Shown here: piece after piece, positions 25,932 through 35,215 of the stretch
How the letters are laid out: the number at the start of each line of letters is the position of its first letter
Position numbering within the stretch: the first letter of the stretch is position 1
Position numbers and translations under genes: made by a program
NCBI RefSeq assembly: GCF_000332975.1
Contig: NZ_BANR01000011.1
Coordinates: forward strand, 62,001-126,000
DNA: 64,000 nt
Source of the DNA: Gordonia aichiensis NBRC 108223
Lineage (GTDB): Bacteria > Actinomycetota > Actinomycetes > Mycobacteriales > Mycobacteriaceae
Reading direction: 5' to 3'
Notes under the pieces: generated by a model
Databases searched by the model: none
Seen by the model: only the letters and a program-made list of their open reading frames with translations
Told to the model about the DNA's origin: nothing

Positions 25932-27116
25932 TCAGGAAATCCGCACCGGCACCGAGGCGAATCCGCGGGTGACATTGTTGAGCGCCCGTACGGGTTCACC
26001 GGTCAACTCGAATCCGCGCACACGCGGAACGAGGGCCTTGAACACCGCGAGGGCTTCGAGCCGGGCCAGGTTCTGTCCGGCACAACCGTGGTTCCCGAGG
26101 CCAAAGCCAAGGTGGTCCATGGGGTTGCGATCGATGTCGAAGACGTCCGGGTTCTCGTAGTGACGCTCGTCGCGATTGGCAGAGCCGTAGCTGTGCAATA
26201 CGCGCGAATCCTCCGGGATCACAACGCCTTCGCCGAGATCGACGTCACGGGTTGTCGTCCTCGAGAAGTACTGGATCGGGCTTTCGAGACGGATGATCTC
26301 GTTGAATGCGGCCGGAACCTTCGACGGATCGTCGCGCAGCTTCTGCCACTGGTCGGGATGCTGCGCGAACAGCCAAGTCCCGGTGGACATCGCATTGATC
26401 GTGGTGTCGAAGGCGGCGACAACATAGGCGAGCAGCAGGCCCAGCGCATCGTCTTTGGAGATCTCGCCCTCGTAGGCGGCGTCGGCGATCGTCGCCCCGA
26501 ACGTGCCGGGAGCGAGCCGGCGGGAATCGAACATCTCGGTGACGTACTCGACCGAGCCCGCCAGCTTGGGCATCGCGTTGGCCATGCGCTCGTTCTGCGG
26601 GCCGCAGCAGTCGAAGCTGCCCGCAGCGAAGTCGAGCAGCTTGGCCCGCTCGTCGGCGGGCCAGCCGACGAGATCCATGATCACATTGACCGGCAGATCC
26701 TCGGCAAGGTCTGTGACACCGTCGAACTCACCCATTTCAACGAGCCGATCGGCGAGTTCGTCTGCGCGCTGGTCGATCGTCTCGGCAAGCGGACGGAGCT
26801 GGCGCGGTCCGAGGCGATCGGTGAACAGCTTGCGGAGTTTGGTGTGGACCGGCGGGTCAACCGCGATGATCGCGTGTGCCCAGGCCTCGTTGATGACGGG
26901 GTTCAGTCCTGGGCCTGCAGCCGAGGAGAAAGTCTCCCAATCGCCGAGCGCCTCACGCACGACGTCGTAGCGGGACAGGAACCAGATGTCGTGCGCGGTC
27001 AGGTGCGTGGCAGGACCCATATCGCGCAGCGTCTTGTACAACGGAAACGGATTGTCCAGTGCCTCATCGGTGAACAGGTCGATGTCACTGTCGACCGAGA
27101 TCGGGGCTGTTGTCAT
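25932..27116 (-). CDS. Cytochrome P450 (class I, three-component system)
   Basis: Protein of 394 residues. The heme loop is FGLGNHGCAGQNLARLE, with the cysteine thiolate. The ExxR motif is in EIIRLESPIQ and the I-helix reads AYVVAAFDTTINAM. In the I-helix the usual Gly of the oxygen-binding groove is replaced by Ala (AAFDTT). The ATG at 27116 is chosen because GAGGAAGG lies about 10 bases upstream and it falls 16 bases after the reductase stop; a GTG at 27170 is also open. The ferredoxin and reductase genes lie directly upstream. Its family is not one I can name; hydroxylation feeding the downstream alcohol dehydrogenase is the likely role. Confidence 0.87.
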   Translation of the reverse strand: MTTAPISVDSDIDLFTDEALDNPFPLYKTLRDMGPATHLTAHDIWFLSRYDVVREALGDWETFSSAAGPGLNPVINEAWAHAIIAVDPPVHTKLRKLFTDRLGPRQLRPLAETIDQRADELADRLVEMGEFDGVTDLAEDLPVNVIMDLVGWPADERAKLLDFAAGSFDCCGPQNERMANAMPKLAGSVEYVTEMFDSRRLAPGTFGATIADAAYEGEISKDDALGLLLAYVVAAFDTTINAMSTGTWLFAQHPDQWQKLRDDPSKVPAAFNEIIRLESPIQYFSRTTTRDVDLGEGVVIPEDSRVLHSYGSANRDERHYENPDVFDIDRNPMDHLGFGLGNHGCAGQNLARLEALAVFKALVPRVRGFELTGEPVRALNNVTRGFASVPVRIS

Positions 27117-27132
27117 TGTGACGGTTCCTTCC

Positions 27133-28320
27133 TCATTGAAATTGAACTGTTGGGACGTTTCGGTGTTCACGCGCTTGTCTGCGGAGTTTGGCTACGGGGA
27201 TGCGGTGATTGACCGCGGCGACTGTGGTCCCGGCCGCGCCGGTCCATCGGATGAGTGCGCACCGGTCGTCGAGATCACCCTTGATGACCTCCGGTTCGCC
27301 CTCCGGCGGGATCGGGCCTGCGATCTTGTAGGCGATGCCGAACGCTTCGGTCCAGAAGTACGGGTCGGGTGTATAGCTCTCGTGGGGGCCGTCGACCACT
27401 GTTCGGGCGGCCGCTTTCGCCTGTCCGATGGCGTTTTCCCAGTGCGGCATTCGCCGATACTCACCGGACTGCGGGAGCATGGCCACATCGCCTGCGGCGA
27501 GAATCTCGCCGGGCGCGAAGTCGGCGCCGTGCGCCCGGGCGTGGTCGTCGACGACCACCCACCCCTGCGCATCGAGCGTTACGCCACTCCCGCGCAACCA
27601 CTCGGTATTGGGCACGTCTCCGATCGCCGTGACCACCACGTCGGCGGGGAAGGCGCGTCCGTCGCGCGACGTGACCCGGCGAACCTGCCCGGATTCCTCG
27701 CACTCGACGACAACGCCGCCGGGACAGACCTCGACCTTCACCCCGTGCTCGCTCGCGGCAGCCAGGGTCAGACGCCCCAGCGTCTCGCCCAGGACGGGTA
27801 CCAGCGGCGTTCTGACGTCGATGACGCGCACGCGCGCACCGAACGACAGTGCGGCAGAAGCGACTTCCATGCCGAGAAACCCGCCGCCGATCACGACGAC
27901 GTCGGTGGCGACTCCGAGCGCATCGCGTAATCGGAGGGTGTCGTCGATCGTGCGCACGACGTGTTGCCCAGTGCCGTCACCGAGTCGGCGCGGACGTCCG
28001 CCACTGGCGATGATGAGGTTGTCGTAACCGATCTCCCGGCCGTCGGCCAGGGCCACCTGGCGCGCCTGCACGTCGAGCCCGATGACGGCGCTCGACACCC
28101 GAACCCTGATCTGTCCGCTGGGCGAATCGGGCAGCAGCACCGAGTCGTCGGCGTCCGTTCCCTTCAGGACCCCTTTCGACAGCGGCGGTCGCGCGTATGC
28201 CTGGTGTCTCTCGTCCCCGAGAATAGTGATGGGATACGGGTATCCGAGGTCGGCCAATTCGCTGGCAGCCGTCATGCCCGCGAGACCGCCCCCGACGATC
28301 ACGACACCGCGGGCACTCAT
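27133..28320 (-). CDS. FAD/NAD ferredoxin reductase of the P450 system
   Basis: Protein of 395 residues of the rubredoxin/putidaredoxin reductase type. It has two dinucleotide-binding motifs, VVIVGGGLAGMTAASEL and VVVIGGGFLGMEVAS, and the late FAD motif ILAAGDVAML. It should pass electrons from NAD(P)H to the ferredoxin and so to the P450. The ATG at 28320 overlaps the ferredoxin stop by four bases, which decides the start; the open frame reaches 13 codons further. The gene order ferredoxin, reductase, P450, alcohol dehydrogenase is one minus-strand operon. Confidence 0.88.
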   Translation of the reverse strand: MSARGVVIVGGGLAGMTAASELADLGYPYPITILGDERHQAYARPPLSKGVLKGTDADDSVLLPDSPSGQIRVRVSSAVIGLDVQARQVALADGREIGYDNLIIASGGRPRRLGDGTGQHVVRTIDDTLRLRDALGVATDVVVIGGGFLGMEVASAALSFGARVRVIDVRTPLVPVLGETLGRLTLAAASEHGVKVEVCPGGVVVECEESGQVRRVTSRDGRAFPADVVVTAIGDVPNTEWLRGSGVTLDAQGWVVVDDHARAHGADFAPGEILAAGDVAMLPQSGEYRRMPHWENAIGQAKAAARTVVDGPHESYTPDPYFWTEAFGIAYKIAGPIPPEGEPEVIKGDLDDRCALIRWTGAAGTTVAAVNHRIPVAKLRRQAREHRNVPTVQFQ

Positions 28321-28517
28321 TGCTGCGTCTTCGCCAACTTGAGAGCCGCCACCGGGCACGCGCGGGTGGCTGCCTCCACCTTGTCGGCGAGTTCGTCGGG
28401 AATCTCATCCATCAAGATGGTGAGCATCCCCTCGTCGTCGGTCTCGAAGACCTCGGGAGCGACTTCCTCGCAGAAGCCAAATCCATCGCAACGCGGTTCG
28501 TCGAATACGACGCGCAT
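28317..28517 (-). CDS. 3Fe-4S-type P450 ferredoxin
   Basis: Small acidic protein of 66 residues. Three cluster cysteines are seen, two in CDGFGFC and one in RACPVAAL; the fourth cysteine of 4Fe-4S ferredoxins is absent, as in actinobacterial P450 ferredoxins with a 3Fe-4S cluster. The residue in the variable position of the cluster loop is Phe or Gly rather than the common His or Cys. A GGAGG sequence precedes two successive ATG codons (28520 and 28517), and the second has the better spacing. It is the first gene of the P450 operon and overlaps the reductase gene by four bases. Confidence 0.85.
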   Translation of the reverse strand: MRVVFDEPRCDGFGFCEEVAPEVFETDDEGMLTILMDEIPDELADKVEAATRACPVAALKLAKTQQ

Positions 28518-28700
28518 CATTCCTCCTCCACTCGTGGACGTGATGTACCCCACTGGGGAAGTACTGATGCAATCGTCGTCACATTCGCCCATCGGGGCGT
28601 CCGTAGGACTACTGCAGTGGCTACGGCAGCAGGGCCGAGGTAGTACTGCTGCCGCCTACGACGACGCCGCGAAGCCGGAGAACGATGCGGGCGCTCAATC

Positions 28701-31184
28701 TCACGCGCCCGTGTGCGCGGCGATGTACCACGACGCGAGTTCGGTCCTGGTGTGAAAACCCAACCGCACCAGTGCTCGTTCGACGTGGCTCTCGACGGTG
28801 CGCACAGAGACCACGAGCCGCTCGGCGATCTGCTTGTTGCTCATGCCGCGTGCCACCATGGCGGCGATCTCGGTCTGTCTGCTGGTGAGTGGATTGTCGA
28901 GTACCTGCGTCCCGATCGACTGCGCGGGTGGGGAGTCATGCACGTCCTGGGCGCACTCATCTCCGCACAACGGGCAGCATCCGGTGGCCGGCATGGAATC
29001 TGACCGCTGACCGTCCTCACTCAGGACGCGCTCCACCAGTTCGGCGTGTGAGCGATCGGAGAACTGTCGCAAGTGATCTCGCAACCTGCCCGGTGACAGT
29101 TCTGTTCGAACCCCGATCTCGCACCGGGCGTGACGTTCTGAGAGGTCGGGGCCGAACGCGGCGATCGACGTCCCGGAACGGTCCCACAGTGCTCCGGCGG
29201 CCCCCAATAGCTCAGCGGAGCGGTCTGCACACCCTGCCGACTGTGCGATCCACGCGAGCAACTCTGTCATCAGGGCGGTGCCGACGGAGTGATTGAAGAT
29301 CACGTGCAGCGACACGGCTTCCCGCCCGAGTGCTTCCGCGTTCTCGAGGTCACCGGACAACCAATGATCGAGTGCACACACCCACTGGATATAGGAGCGG
29401 TCCCATCGTTCATCGTGCTCCGCGCACACCGCCAGCGCGTCGGCCGTGACCGTCCGGCAGTCGTCGCTGCGCCCGATGAGCGCCAACGCCAACGCGTACT
29501 GGAACGACGCCGACAGATAGCCGGCCCACTCACCACAGCCACGCAGGGCCGTCGTGGCGACACGATAGTTGTCGATGGCGAGCTCGAGTTCTCCGGTGAA
29601 CAGTGCGGTCAGCCCGCGTAGCTTGCGTACGTAGCCGTCGATCAGCGGATCGTCGAGTTCGCGCGCCAGGCGGGCACATTCACCGAGTCGACGGTCGGCG
29701 GCACGCTGTTCACCCTGGAGCAAACACACCCAGGTGGCGACCCAGAGTGCGCTGGCACGGACGTGTGGCGCCACGCGATCGGATGCCGCGTTGTCGAGCA
29801 GTTGGTCGGCGCGACGCCGACCTTCCGCGATGTGGCCGTCGGCGTACCATCGAAATCGCAGGGCGCTGAAGATCTTCAGCGCCGTCTCGTAGTCATGACG
29901 TGCAGTGCACCAGTCCATCGCCGCACGCACGTTGCTCCGCTCGTCGCGCAGGCTCTCGACCGCCACCTGCTGATCTGGGCCACACCAGTTCTCGGCGATC
30001 GCCTCGGTGAGCTCCAGGTAGTACCGACAATGCCGTCGCGCGATCTCCTGGGCTTCGCCGAGCAGAGCCAAGCGCTCCGCGCCGTACTCCCGGATCGTCT
30101 CGAGCATCCGGAATCGTCTGGTGGAGCCGGTCGTGTCCACGTACAGCAACGACTGGTCGATCAGTTCGCCGAGCAGATCCACCATGCCCGACGCACTCGG
30201 CACCGCGTCGTCGGACTTCGCCTCACCGGATACGTCGCCGGCGCACACCCCTTCGGCCGCGGTGAGATCGAATCCACCCGCGAACACCGACAGCCGCGCC
30301 CAGAGTCGACGCTGCGACGGCGTGCACAGCGCGTAGCTCCAGTCGATCATCGCGCGCAGGGTCTGCTGACGCGGTGCGGCGCAACGACTTCCCTTGGACA
30401 ACAACGCGAAACGATCAGACAGACGTGCCACGAGCTCCGACAACGTCAGGGTACGCAGGCGTGCGACGGCGAGCTCGATCGCCAGCGGCGACCCTTCCAA
30501 CCGGATGCACAGTTGTGCCGCGTCCGCAGCAGTGGCGTCGTCGAGTCTGAACTCCGGCGCGGCGGCAGCGGCGCGCTCGGTGAGCAATCGCACCGACTCG
30601 TACTGCGCGACCGAGGCCGCAGTGTGGTGCTCGTCGTCAGGCGGGATCGTCAGATGCGGGACGCAACACAGGCGTTCCTCGGTGATACCCAACGAGATTC
30701 GCGACGTTGCCATGATGTGCACCCGGCTCGACGACCGCAGAATCGCGTCGGTGATCGCGATGGCACCCTCGAGCACGTGCTCGCAGTTGTCGAGGACCAG
30801 CAGCATCTCGCGAGCGTAGAGGTGGTCGATGACCTTCTGTACCGGATCGCGCGCGGACTGGTCGCTGATCCCGAGAGCGTGGACGATCGCCGCCGGAACC
30901 TCGGCGTCGTCGGCGATCGAATCCAGCTCGACCAACGCGACGCCGTCACGATAGAGCCGACCAACCTCACGCGCCATTTCGACGGCGAGGCGGGTCTTTC
31001 CGACACCGCCAGGGCCTGTCAGCGACACCAGCCTCGACGCCCCGAGCGCCGCGCGGATCTCCGACATCTGTCGTCGGCGACCCACGAAACTGGTCGAGCG
31101 GATCTCGCCGTGCCGCACACCGGCGGGCAGGTCGATGCCCGCTGTGACGGCGACCGACGACGCCGGGGTCACCCCTGTTGTCAT
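28701..31184 (-). CDS. Large ATP-binding LuxR-family regulator
   Basis: Protein of 827 residues. Residues 30-300 are an NB-ARC/AAA-type ATPase with FVGRRRQMSEIRAAL, Walker A SLTGPGGVGKTRLA (about 55-68) and a Walker B-like LLVLDNCEHVLEGA. A long helical, TPR-like region (about 330-690) follows. The C-terminal helix-turn-helix is LTSRQTEIAAMVARGMSNKQIAERLVVSVRTVESHV. A cysteine-rich patch, CCPLCGDECAQ, lies near 740 and may bind metal. The ATG at 31184 is chosen for AAGGG 7 bases upstream. It lies 183 bases before the P450 ferredoxin on the same strand and probably activates that operon. The effector is unknown. Confidence 0.83.
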   Translation of the reverse strand: MTTGVTPASSVAVTAGIDLPAGVRHGEIRSTSFVGRRRQMSEIRAALGASRLVSLTGPGGVGKTRLAVEMAREVGRLYRDGVALVELDSIADDAEVPAAIVHALGISDQSARDPVQKVIDHLYAREMLLVLDNCEHVLEGAIAITDAILRSSSRVHIMATSRISLGITEERLCCVPHLTIPPDDEHHTAASVAQYESVRLLTERAAAAAPEFRLDDATAADAAQLCIRLEGSPLAIELAVARLRTLTLSELVARLSDRFALLSKGSRCAAPRQQTLRAMIDWSYALCTPSQRRLWARLSVFAGGFDLTAAEGVCAGDVSGEAKSDDAVPSASGMVDLLGELIDQSLLYVDTTGSTRRFRMLETIREYGAERLALLGEAQEIARRHCRYYLELTEAIAENWCGPDQQVAVESLRDERSNVRAAMDWCTARHDYETALKIFSALRFRWYADGHIAEGRRRADQLLDNAASDRVAPHVRASALWVATWVCLLQGEQRAADRRLGECARLARELDDPLIDGYVRKLRGLTALFTGELELAIDNYRVATTALRGCGEWAGYLSASFQYALALALIGRSDDCRTVTADALAVCAEHDERWDRSYIQWVCALDHWLSGDLENAEALGREAVSLHVIFNHSVGTALMTELLAWIAQSAGCADRSAELLGAAGALWDRSGTSIAAFGPDLSERHARCEIGVRTELSPGRLRDHLRQFSDRSHAELVERVLSEDGQRSDSMPATGCCPLCGDECAQDVHDSPPAQSIGTQVLDNPLTSRQTEIAAMVARGMSNKQIAERLVVSVRTVESHVERALVRLGFHTRTELASWYIAAHTGA

Positions 31185-31322
31185 GCACAGCCCTTCGTTG
31201 CACTGTGGAACTCGTCGACATGTGTCGGAGAACGTGCGTCGAGGCTGGAGTGGACGCCTCCGAAACCCTCGGCACACCAACGGCGGTCGCCGACACCGGT
31301 GGTATCGACGACCGCCGAGTGA

Positions 31323-32757
31323 TCAGGCGTAGATCGACTTGTAGACCAGGTAGGAGTCCAGCGACTGCGGGCCCAGTTCACGTCCGATGCCGCTGTCCTT
31401 GACCCCACCGAATGGCGCACCCGGATCGGGGGGATAGCGATTGATCCCGATCGTGCCGGTCCGCACGCGACGTGCGACGTCGCGACCGCGGTCGGGGTCC
31501 GACGTCCAGACGCTGCCGCCGAGACCGTAGTCGGAGTCGTTGGCGATTGCGATCGCGTTGTCGACGTCGGAGTAGCGGATCACCGACAACACCGGGCCGA
31601 AGATTTCCTCCTGGGCGATCGTCGACTTGTTGTCGACGTCGGCGAACAATGTCGGCTCGACGAACCAACCGCGGTCGCGGTCGCTTCTGCCCCCGCCGAC
31701 CACCACACGTGCACCGTCGCCCTTGCCCTTGTCGATGAATCCCTCGACACGGTCGCGATGTGTGCGGCTGGCCATCGGGCCGATCATCGTCGACGCGTCG
31801 AGCGCGTCACACCGGCAAGCTCGACATGAACGCGGCGAGGGTGTCGACGACCTCGTCATACCTGTTGTCGGGGGCCAGGATTCGGGTGCCCAGATAGCAT
31901 GTCTGACCATTGTTGACCAGAAGGCTCTCGAAGAGCCGCTCCCCCATCACCGACAGGTCGAGATTCGCGTCGTCGAGCACGATGGCCGCCGACTTCCCGC
32001 CGAGTTCGAGCGTGACCGGGCGCAGCATCTGCCCGCAGGTGGTGGCGATCTGCCTACCCGCCGCTGTCGAGCCGGTGAACGCCACCTTGTCGATGTCGGG
32101 GTGGGCGACCAGGTAGGCGCCGATCTCCCGCCCGCCGGGAACGATGTTCACCACGCCCTCGGGAATGTCTGTTTCCGCCACGGCCTCGGCGAACAAGAAG
32201 GCGTCGAGAACCGTCTCCGGAGACGGTTTGAGCACGATCGCACAGCCCGCCGCCAACGCGGGAGCGTGTTTGAATGCGGCCAGCGCCTGAGGGTAGTTCC
32301 ACGGAGCGATCGCACCGACAACGCCGACCGGCTCGCGGCGCACGTAGGTCTTGCCGCCCATGAGATGGTCCTGCTCGACCTCGAACTCGAAGCCACGCAA
32401 CAGATTCGCGTAGTACCTCAACAAGATCAACGGGAAACCGGCCTCGAGCTGCGACGAGATGGTGATCGGCATACCGTTCTGCGCCGACACCCGACGAGCC
32501 ATCTCCTCGCCCTTGGCCTTGAGCTTGTCGGCGAGCTGATCTAGTGCGTCGGCGCGACGAGCAGGATCCCAGTTCGCCCACCCCTGCGGATCGTCGAATG
32601 CCCTGCGCGCGGCGGCGACCGCGGCATCCACGTCGGCTTCTGTGGCCGCGGGAACCGAGCCGATGGGCTCCTCGGTACTCGCCGAGGTGACATCGATACG
32701 CTCGTTCGACGCGGGTGTGGTCCACCCGCCGATGAAGAGCTTGTCGTAGGTGATCAT
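31323..32757 (-). pseudogene. Aldehyde dehydrogenase interrupted by a frameshift
   Basis: The N-terminal frame (32757-31807, 316 residues) starts at ATG 32757 (MITYDKLFIGGW). It has APWNYPQALA, FTGSTAAGRQ, the catalytic Glu in VTLELGGKS and the catalytic Cys in NNGQTCYLGTR. It stops after FMSSLPV. The rest of the enzyme continues in another frame from about 31812 (DALDASTMIGP) through QEEIFGPVLSVIRY and PFGGVKDSGIGRELG to the stop at 31323. Adding two bases or removing one near 31808-31812 restores one protein of about 480 residues. The active-site residues are in the first part, but the cofactor/oligomer part is lost. It follows the CYP199-like P450 by 38 bases; an intact enzyme might oxidise 4-methoxybenzaldehyde or a similar aldehyde to the acid used by the P450. 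Confidence 0.82.
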
Positions 32758-32795
32758 GTCGTTCTTCTCTCTGTTGTGGACTGGATCGTCAGATG

Positions 32796-34034
32796 TCAGG
32801 ACACGAGCGCGATGGGAAAGTGTTCCCACGCGCGCAGCGTGTTGTTGTGGTGTCGTCGGGGCACCCCGACGACGTCGAGTCGTCGGAATCTGCGCACCAG
32901 TGCTGTGAGAACCGCCTCGGCTTCGAGCCGGGCGACGTGCTGTCCGACGCACTGGTGAATGCCCATACCGAAGCCGACGTGGCCCGACGGGTCACGGGAG
33001 AGGTCGAAAGTGTCGGGGTTACGCCACCGGCGCGGGTCGCGGTTCGCCGAGCCCAGGAACATCAGGATCTTCTTGCCGTCCGGAACCAGATGGTCGCCGA
33101 CCATGACCGGATGCGTCGCGGTGCGGAAGAACGTCTGCACCGGCGACTCCAGACGGACCGCTTCGTCGAACGCGATTCGTGCCAGCGAGGGATTGTGGCG
33201 CAGCATCTCCCACTGGTCGGGGTGGGTGGCGAAGCTCGCGAGCACCGCCCCGATACCGAGCACGGTGGTGTCAACGCCCGCCGACAACAGCGAGCGCACG
33301 ATGGTCGGGGCCTGCTCGGCGGTGATGTCACCGCGGTCGGCCGCCGCCCAGATCTGACCTCCGAAGGTGGCCTCGCCGTCGTAGACCGTTGCCGAGAGCG
33401 ACTCGCGTACACACTGCTCGTTCACCCATGCCGAGACCTCACCAATCCGTGGGAGACCCTTCTGTACCAACTCGTTCGACGGCCCGAAGGCGTTGAACAG
33501 ATGATCCCCGTAGGGCAGCAGGTTCTCGCGCCCGTCGACGCCGACGCCGACCGCGTCGGGAAAGACACGCAGCGGGAACTTCTGTGCGATGTCGGTGATC
33601 GCGTCGAGTTCGCCGTCGGGCAATGATTCGACGAAGTCCTCGGCGTCGGCGAACCAGTGCTCGCGCAGTCTGCGCAGGGCTCGCGGGCTCAGGATCGACG
33701 ACAACACTGATCGGGGCGCGTCGTGGACGGGAGGATCGCTCTCCAAGAGCAGACTCGGTGGCCGCCAAGGCTTTTCGAACCGGAAGTTGCTCAGACCCAC
33801 ACCCGCGCCGGACTGAAACGACTGCCAGTCGGTGAGCGCAGCGTGAACCTCCTCGTAGCGTCCCATCGCGTAGACGTCGTAGCGGGTGAGATGAACCAGC
33901 GGACCCGCATCACGCAGAGCCGCATGGAACTGCCCGGGGTCCTCGAGGATCTCGGAACCAAACGGATCGGCATCGGTCTCCGGGAGACCGGAGCCCACAC
34001 CTGAGGTGTGCGTATCGGAGTGAGTCAGTGTCAT
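32796..34034 (-). CDS. CYP199-like cytochrome P450, probable 4-methoxybenzoate O-demethylase
   Basis: Protein of 412 residues. The heme loop is FGMGIHQCVGQHVARLE, the ExxR motif is in EAVRLESPVQTFFR and the I-helix reads LLSAGVDTTVLGI. It agrees closely with remembered CYP199A sequences, for example EKPWRPPSLLLESDPPVHD, FPDAVGVGVDGRENLLPYG and LMFLGSANRDPRRW. CYP199 enzymes bind para-substituted benzoates and remove the methyl group of 4-methoxybenzoate, giving 4-hydroxybenzoate and formaldehyde; an actinobacterial member with this activity is called PbdA. The phthalate-family reductase directly upstream is the likely electron donor, and pobA nearby uses the product. The substrate is inferred from similarity and context. 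Confidence 0.85.
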   Translation of the reverse strand: MTLTHSDTHTSGVGSGLPETDADPFGSEILEDPGQFHAALRDAGPLVHLTRYDVYAMGRYEEVHAALTDWQSFQSGAGVGLSNFRFEKPWRPPSLLLESDPPVHDAPRSVLSSILSPRALRRLREHWFADAEDFVESLPDGELDAITDIAQKFPLRVFPDAVGVGVDGRENLLPYGDHLFNAFGPSNELVQKGLPRIGEVSAWVNEQCVRESLSATVYDGEATFGGQIWAAADRGDITAEQAPTIVRSLLSAGVDTTVLGIGAVLASFATHPDQWEMLRHNPSLARIAFDEAVRLESPVQTFFRTATHPVMVGDHLVPDGKKILMFLGSANRDPRRWRNPDTFDLSRDPSGHVGFGMGIHQCVGQHVARLEAEAVLTALVRRFRRLDVVGVPRRHHNNTLRAWEHFPIALVS

Positions 34035-34096
34035 GAAACTGCCTTTGTCGGGGATTGAGGACTGAACTGTTGGGATTCAGTGCTTTTCGGCGTCTT

Positions 34097-35110
34097 TCAG
34101 AGGTCGAGGACGAGCGTGTCGGACCGCGATCGGGACACGCACACGAACATGCAGGAGTTCTCCGCCCGTTCGGTGTCGGTCAGGAGCGAATCACGGTGGT
34201 CGGGAACACCGTCGAGTACATCTGCCTCGCAGGTTCCGCAGATGCCCTGGCGGCAGGACGAGAGCATCGGAACGCCTGCGGCGTTGATCGCCTCGAGCAC
34301 CGATTGGTCGGGTGCGACGGTCACGGTCGTCCCAGTACGTGCGAGGTGCACATCGAAGCCGCAGGTGCGCGCAGGTGCGGGCAACTCGGCGGCAACGAAC
34401 CGCTCGATACGCAATCGGCCCGGGCGATGCCGGTCGGCCGCAGCACTCACCGCGTCGAGCAGCGGCGCGGGACCGCAGCAGTAGACGGTCGTGTCGGCCG
34501 GTGTCGCGGTCAACGCCTCGTCCAGATCGAGCAGTCCGTACTCGTCCTGAGGCCGAACCATGACGCGGGTGTCGTCGGCGAGTTGGTCGGCGAAGGCCAT
34601 CGACGACCGGGTTCTGCCGCCGTAGAGCATCGACCAGTCTGTGCCGAGGAGATCTGCCTGCTCGAGCATCGGCAGGATCGGCGTGATCCCGATACCGCCC
34701 GCGATGAACAGGTAGTGCGCCGAGGGTACGAGCGCGAAGTTGTTTCGCGGGCCACCGATCGGGAGGACGTCGCCAACAGCGAGTGCGTCGTGGACATATG
34801 TCGATCCACCGCGTGACGCAGGTTCCCGCAACACTGCGATGCGGTAGTGGAACGGATCCCAGCGATCTCCACAGAGCGAGTACTGCCGGACCAGTTCGCC
34901 CGGCAGGATGACGTCGATGTGCGACCCGGGCGCCCAGTCGGGCAGTCGGTATCCGTCGGGGTGGGCGAGTGTGAGTGCGCAGACGCCGTCGGCGACGATG
35001 TTCTTGGCGACGACCTGCAGGGACAAGCCGTCAGCGGCAGCGGACGGAACGAGACGGGGGATGTCGGAAGCAAATCCCGCGGCATCCGACGGTGCGGTCG
35101 TTGTGGTCAT
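34097..35110 (-). CDS. Phthalate-dioxygenase-reductase-type redox partner (FMN, NAD, 2Fe-2S)
   Basis: Protein of 337 residues. An FMN-binding barrel holds RQYSLCGD, the NAD domain has AGGIGITPILPML and CCGPAPLLDAV, and the C-terminal plant-type 2Fe-2S domain has SSCRQGICGTCEADVLDG and a final cluster cysteine in NSCMFVCVSRS. This order is that of phthalate dioxygenase reductase and VanB. The protein should carry electrons from NADH to the P450 encoded 62 bases downstream, in a two-component system. The ATG at 35110 is used; a GTG six bases upstream is possible and no clear ribosome site is seen. A 15-base palindrome lies 44 bases upstream. Confidence 0.88.
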   Translation of the reverse strand: MTTTTAPSDAAGFASDIPRLVPSAAADGLSLQVVAKNIVADGVCALTLAHPDGYRLPDWAPGSHIDVILPGELVRQYSLCGDRWDPFHYRIAVLREPASRGGSTYVHDALAVGDVLPIGGPRNNFALVPSAHYLFIAGGIGITPILPMLEQADLLGTDWSMLYGGRTRSSMAFADQLADDTRVMVRPQDEYGLLDLDEALTATPADTTVYCCGPAPLLDAVSAAADRHRPGRLRIERFVAAELPAPARTCGFDVHLARTGTTVTVAPDQSVLEAINAAGVPMLSSCRQGICGTCEADVLDGVPDHRDSLLTDTERAENSCMFVCVSRSRSDTLVLDL

Positions 35111-35153
35111 GGTCACACAGAGTGGGGTTGAGAGCCCGGCACCACAATGCCAT

Positions 35154-35168
35154 TTCCATTGAATGGAA
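35154..35168. promoter_or_regulatory. Perfect 15-bp palindrome before the P450 reductase gene
   Basis: TTCCATTGAATGGAA has perfect 7-base arms around one base and lies 44-58 bases before the reductase ATG. It matches the site at 36052-36066 before pobA at 12 of 15 positions, giving the shared form TTYCAYTSARTGGAA. Control by the adjacent IclR protein is inferred. Confidence 0.62.
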
Positions 35169-35215
35169 GTGCGTCGTCCTCATGCCGTCCGCGTAGCCAT
35201 ATGCGGGACGGTCGC

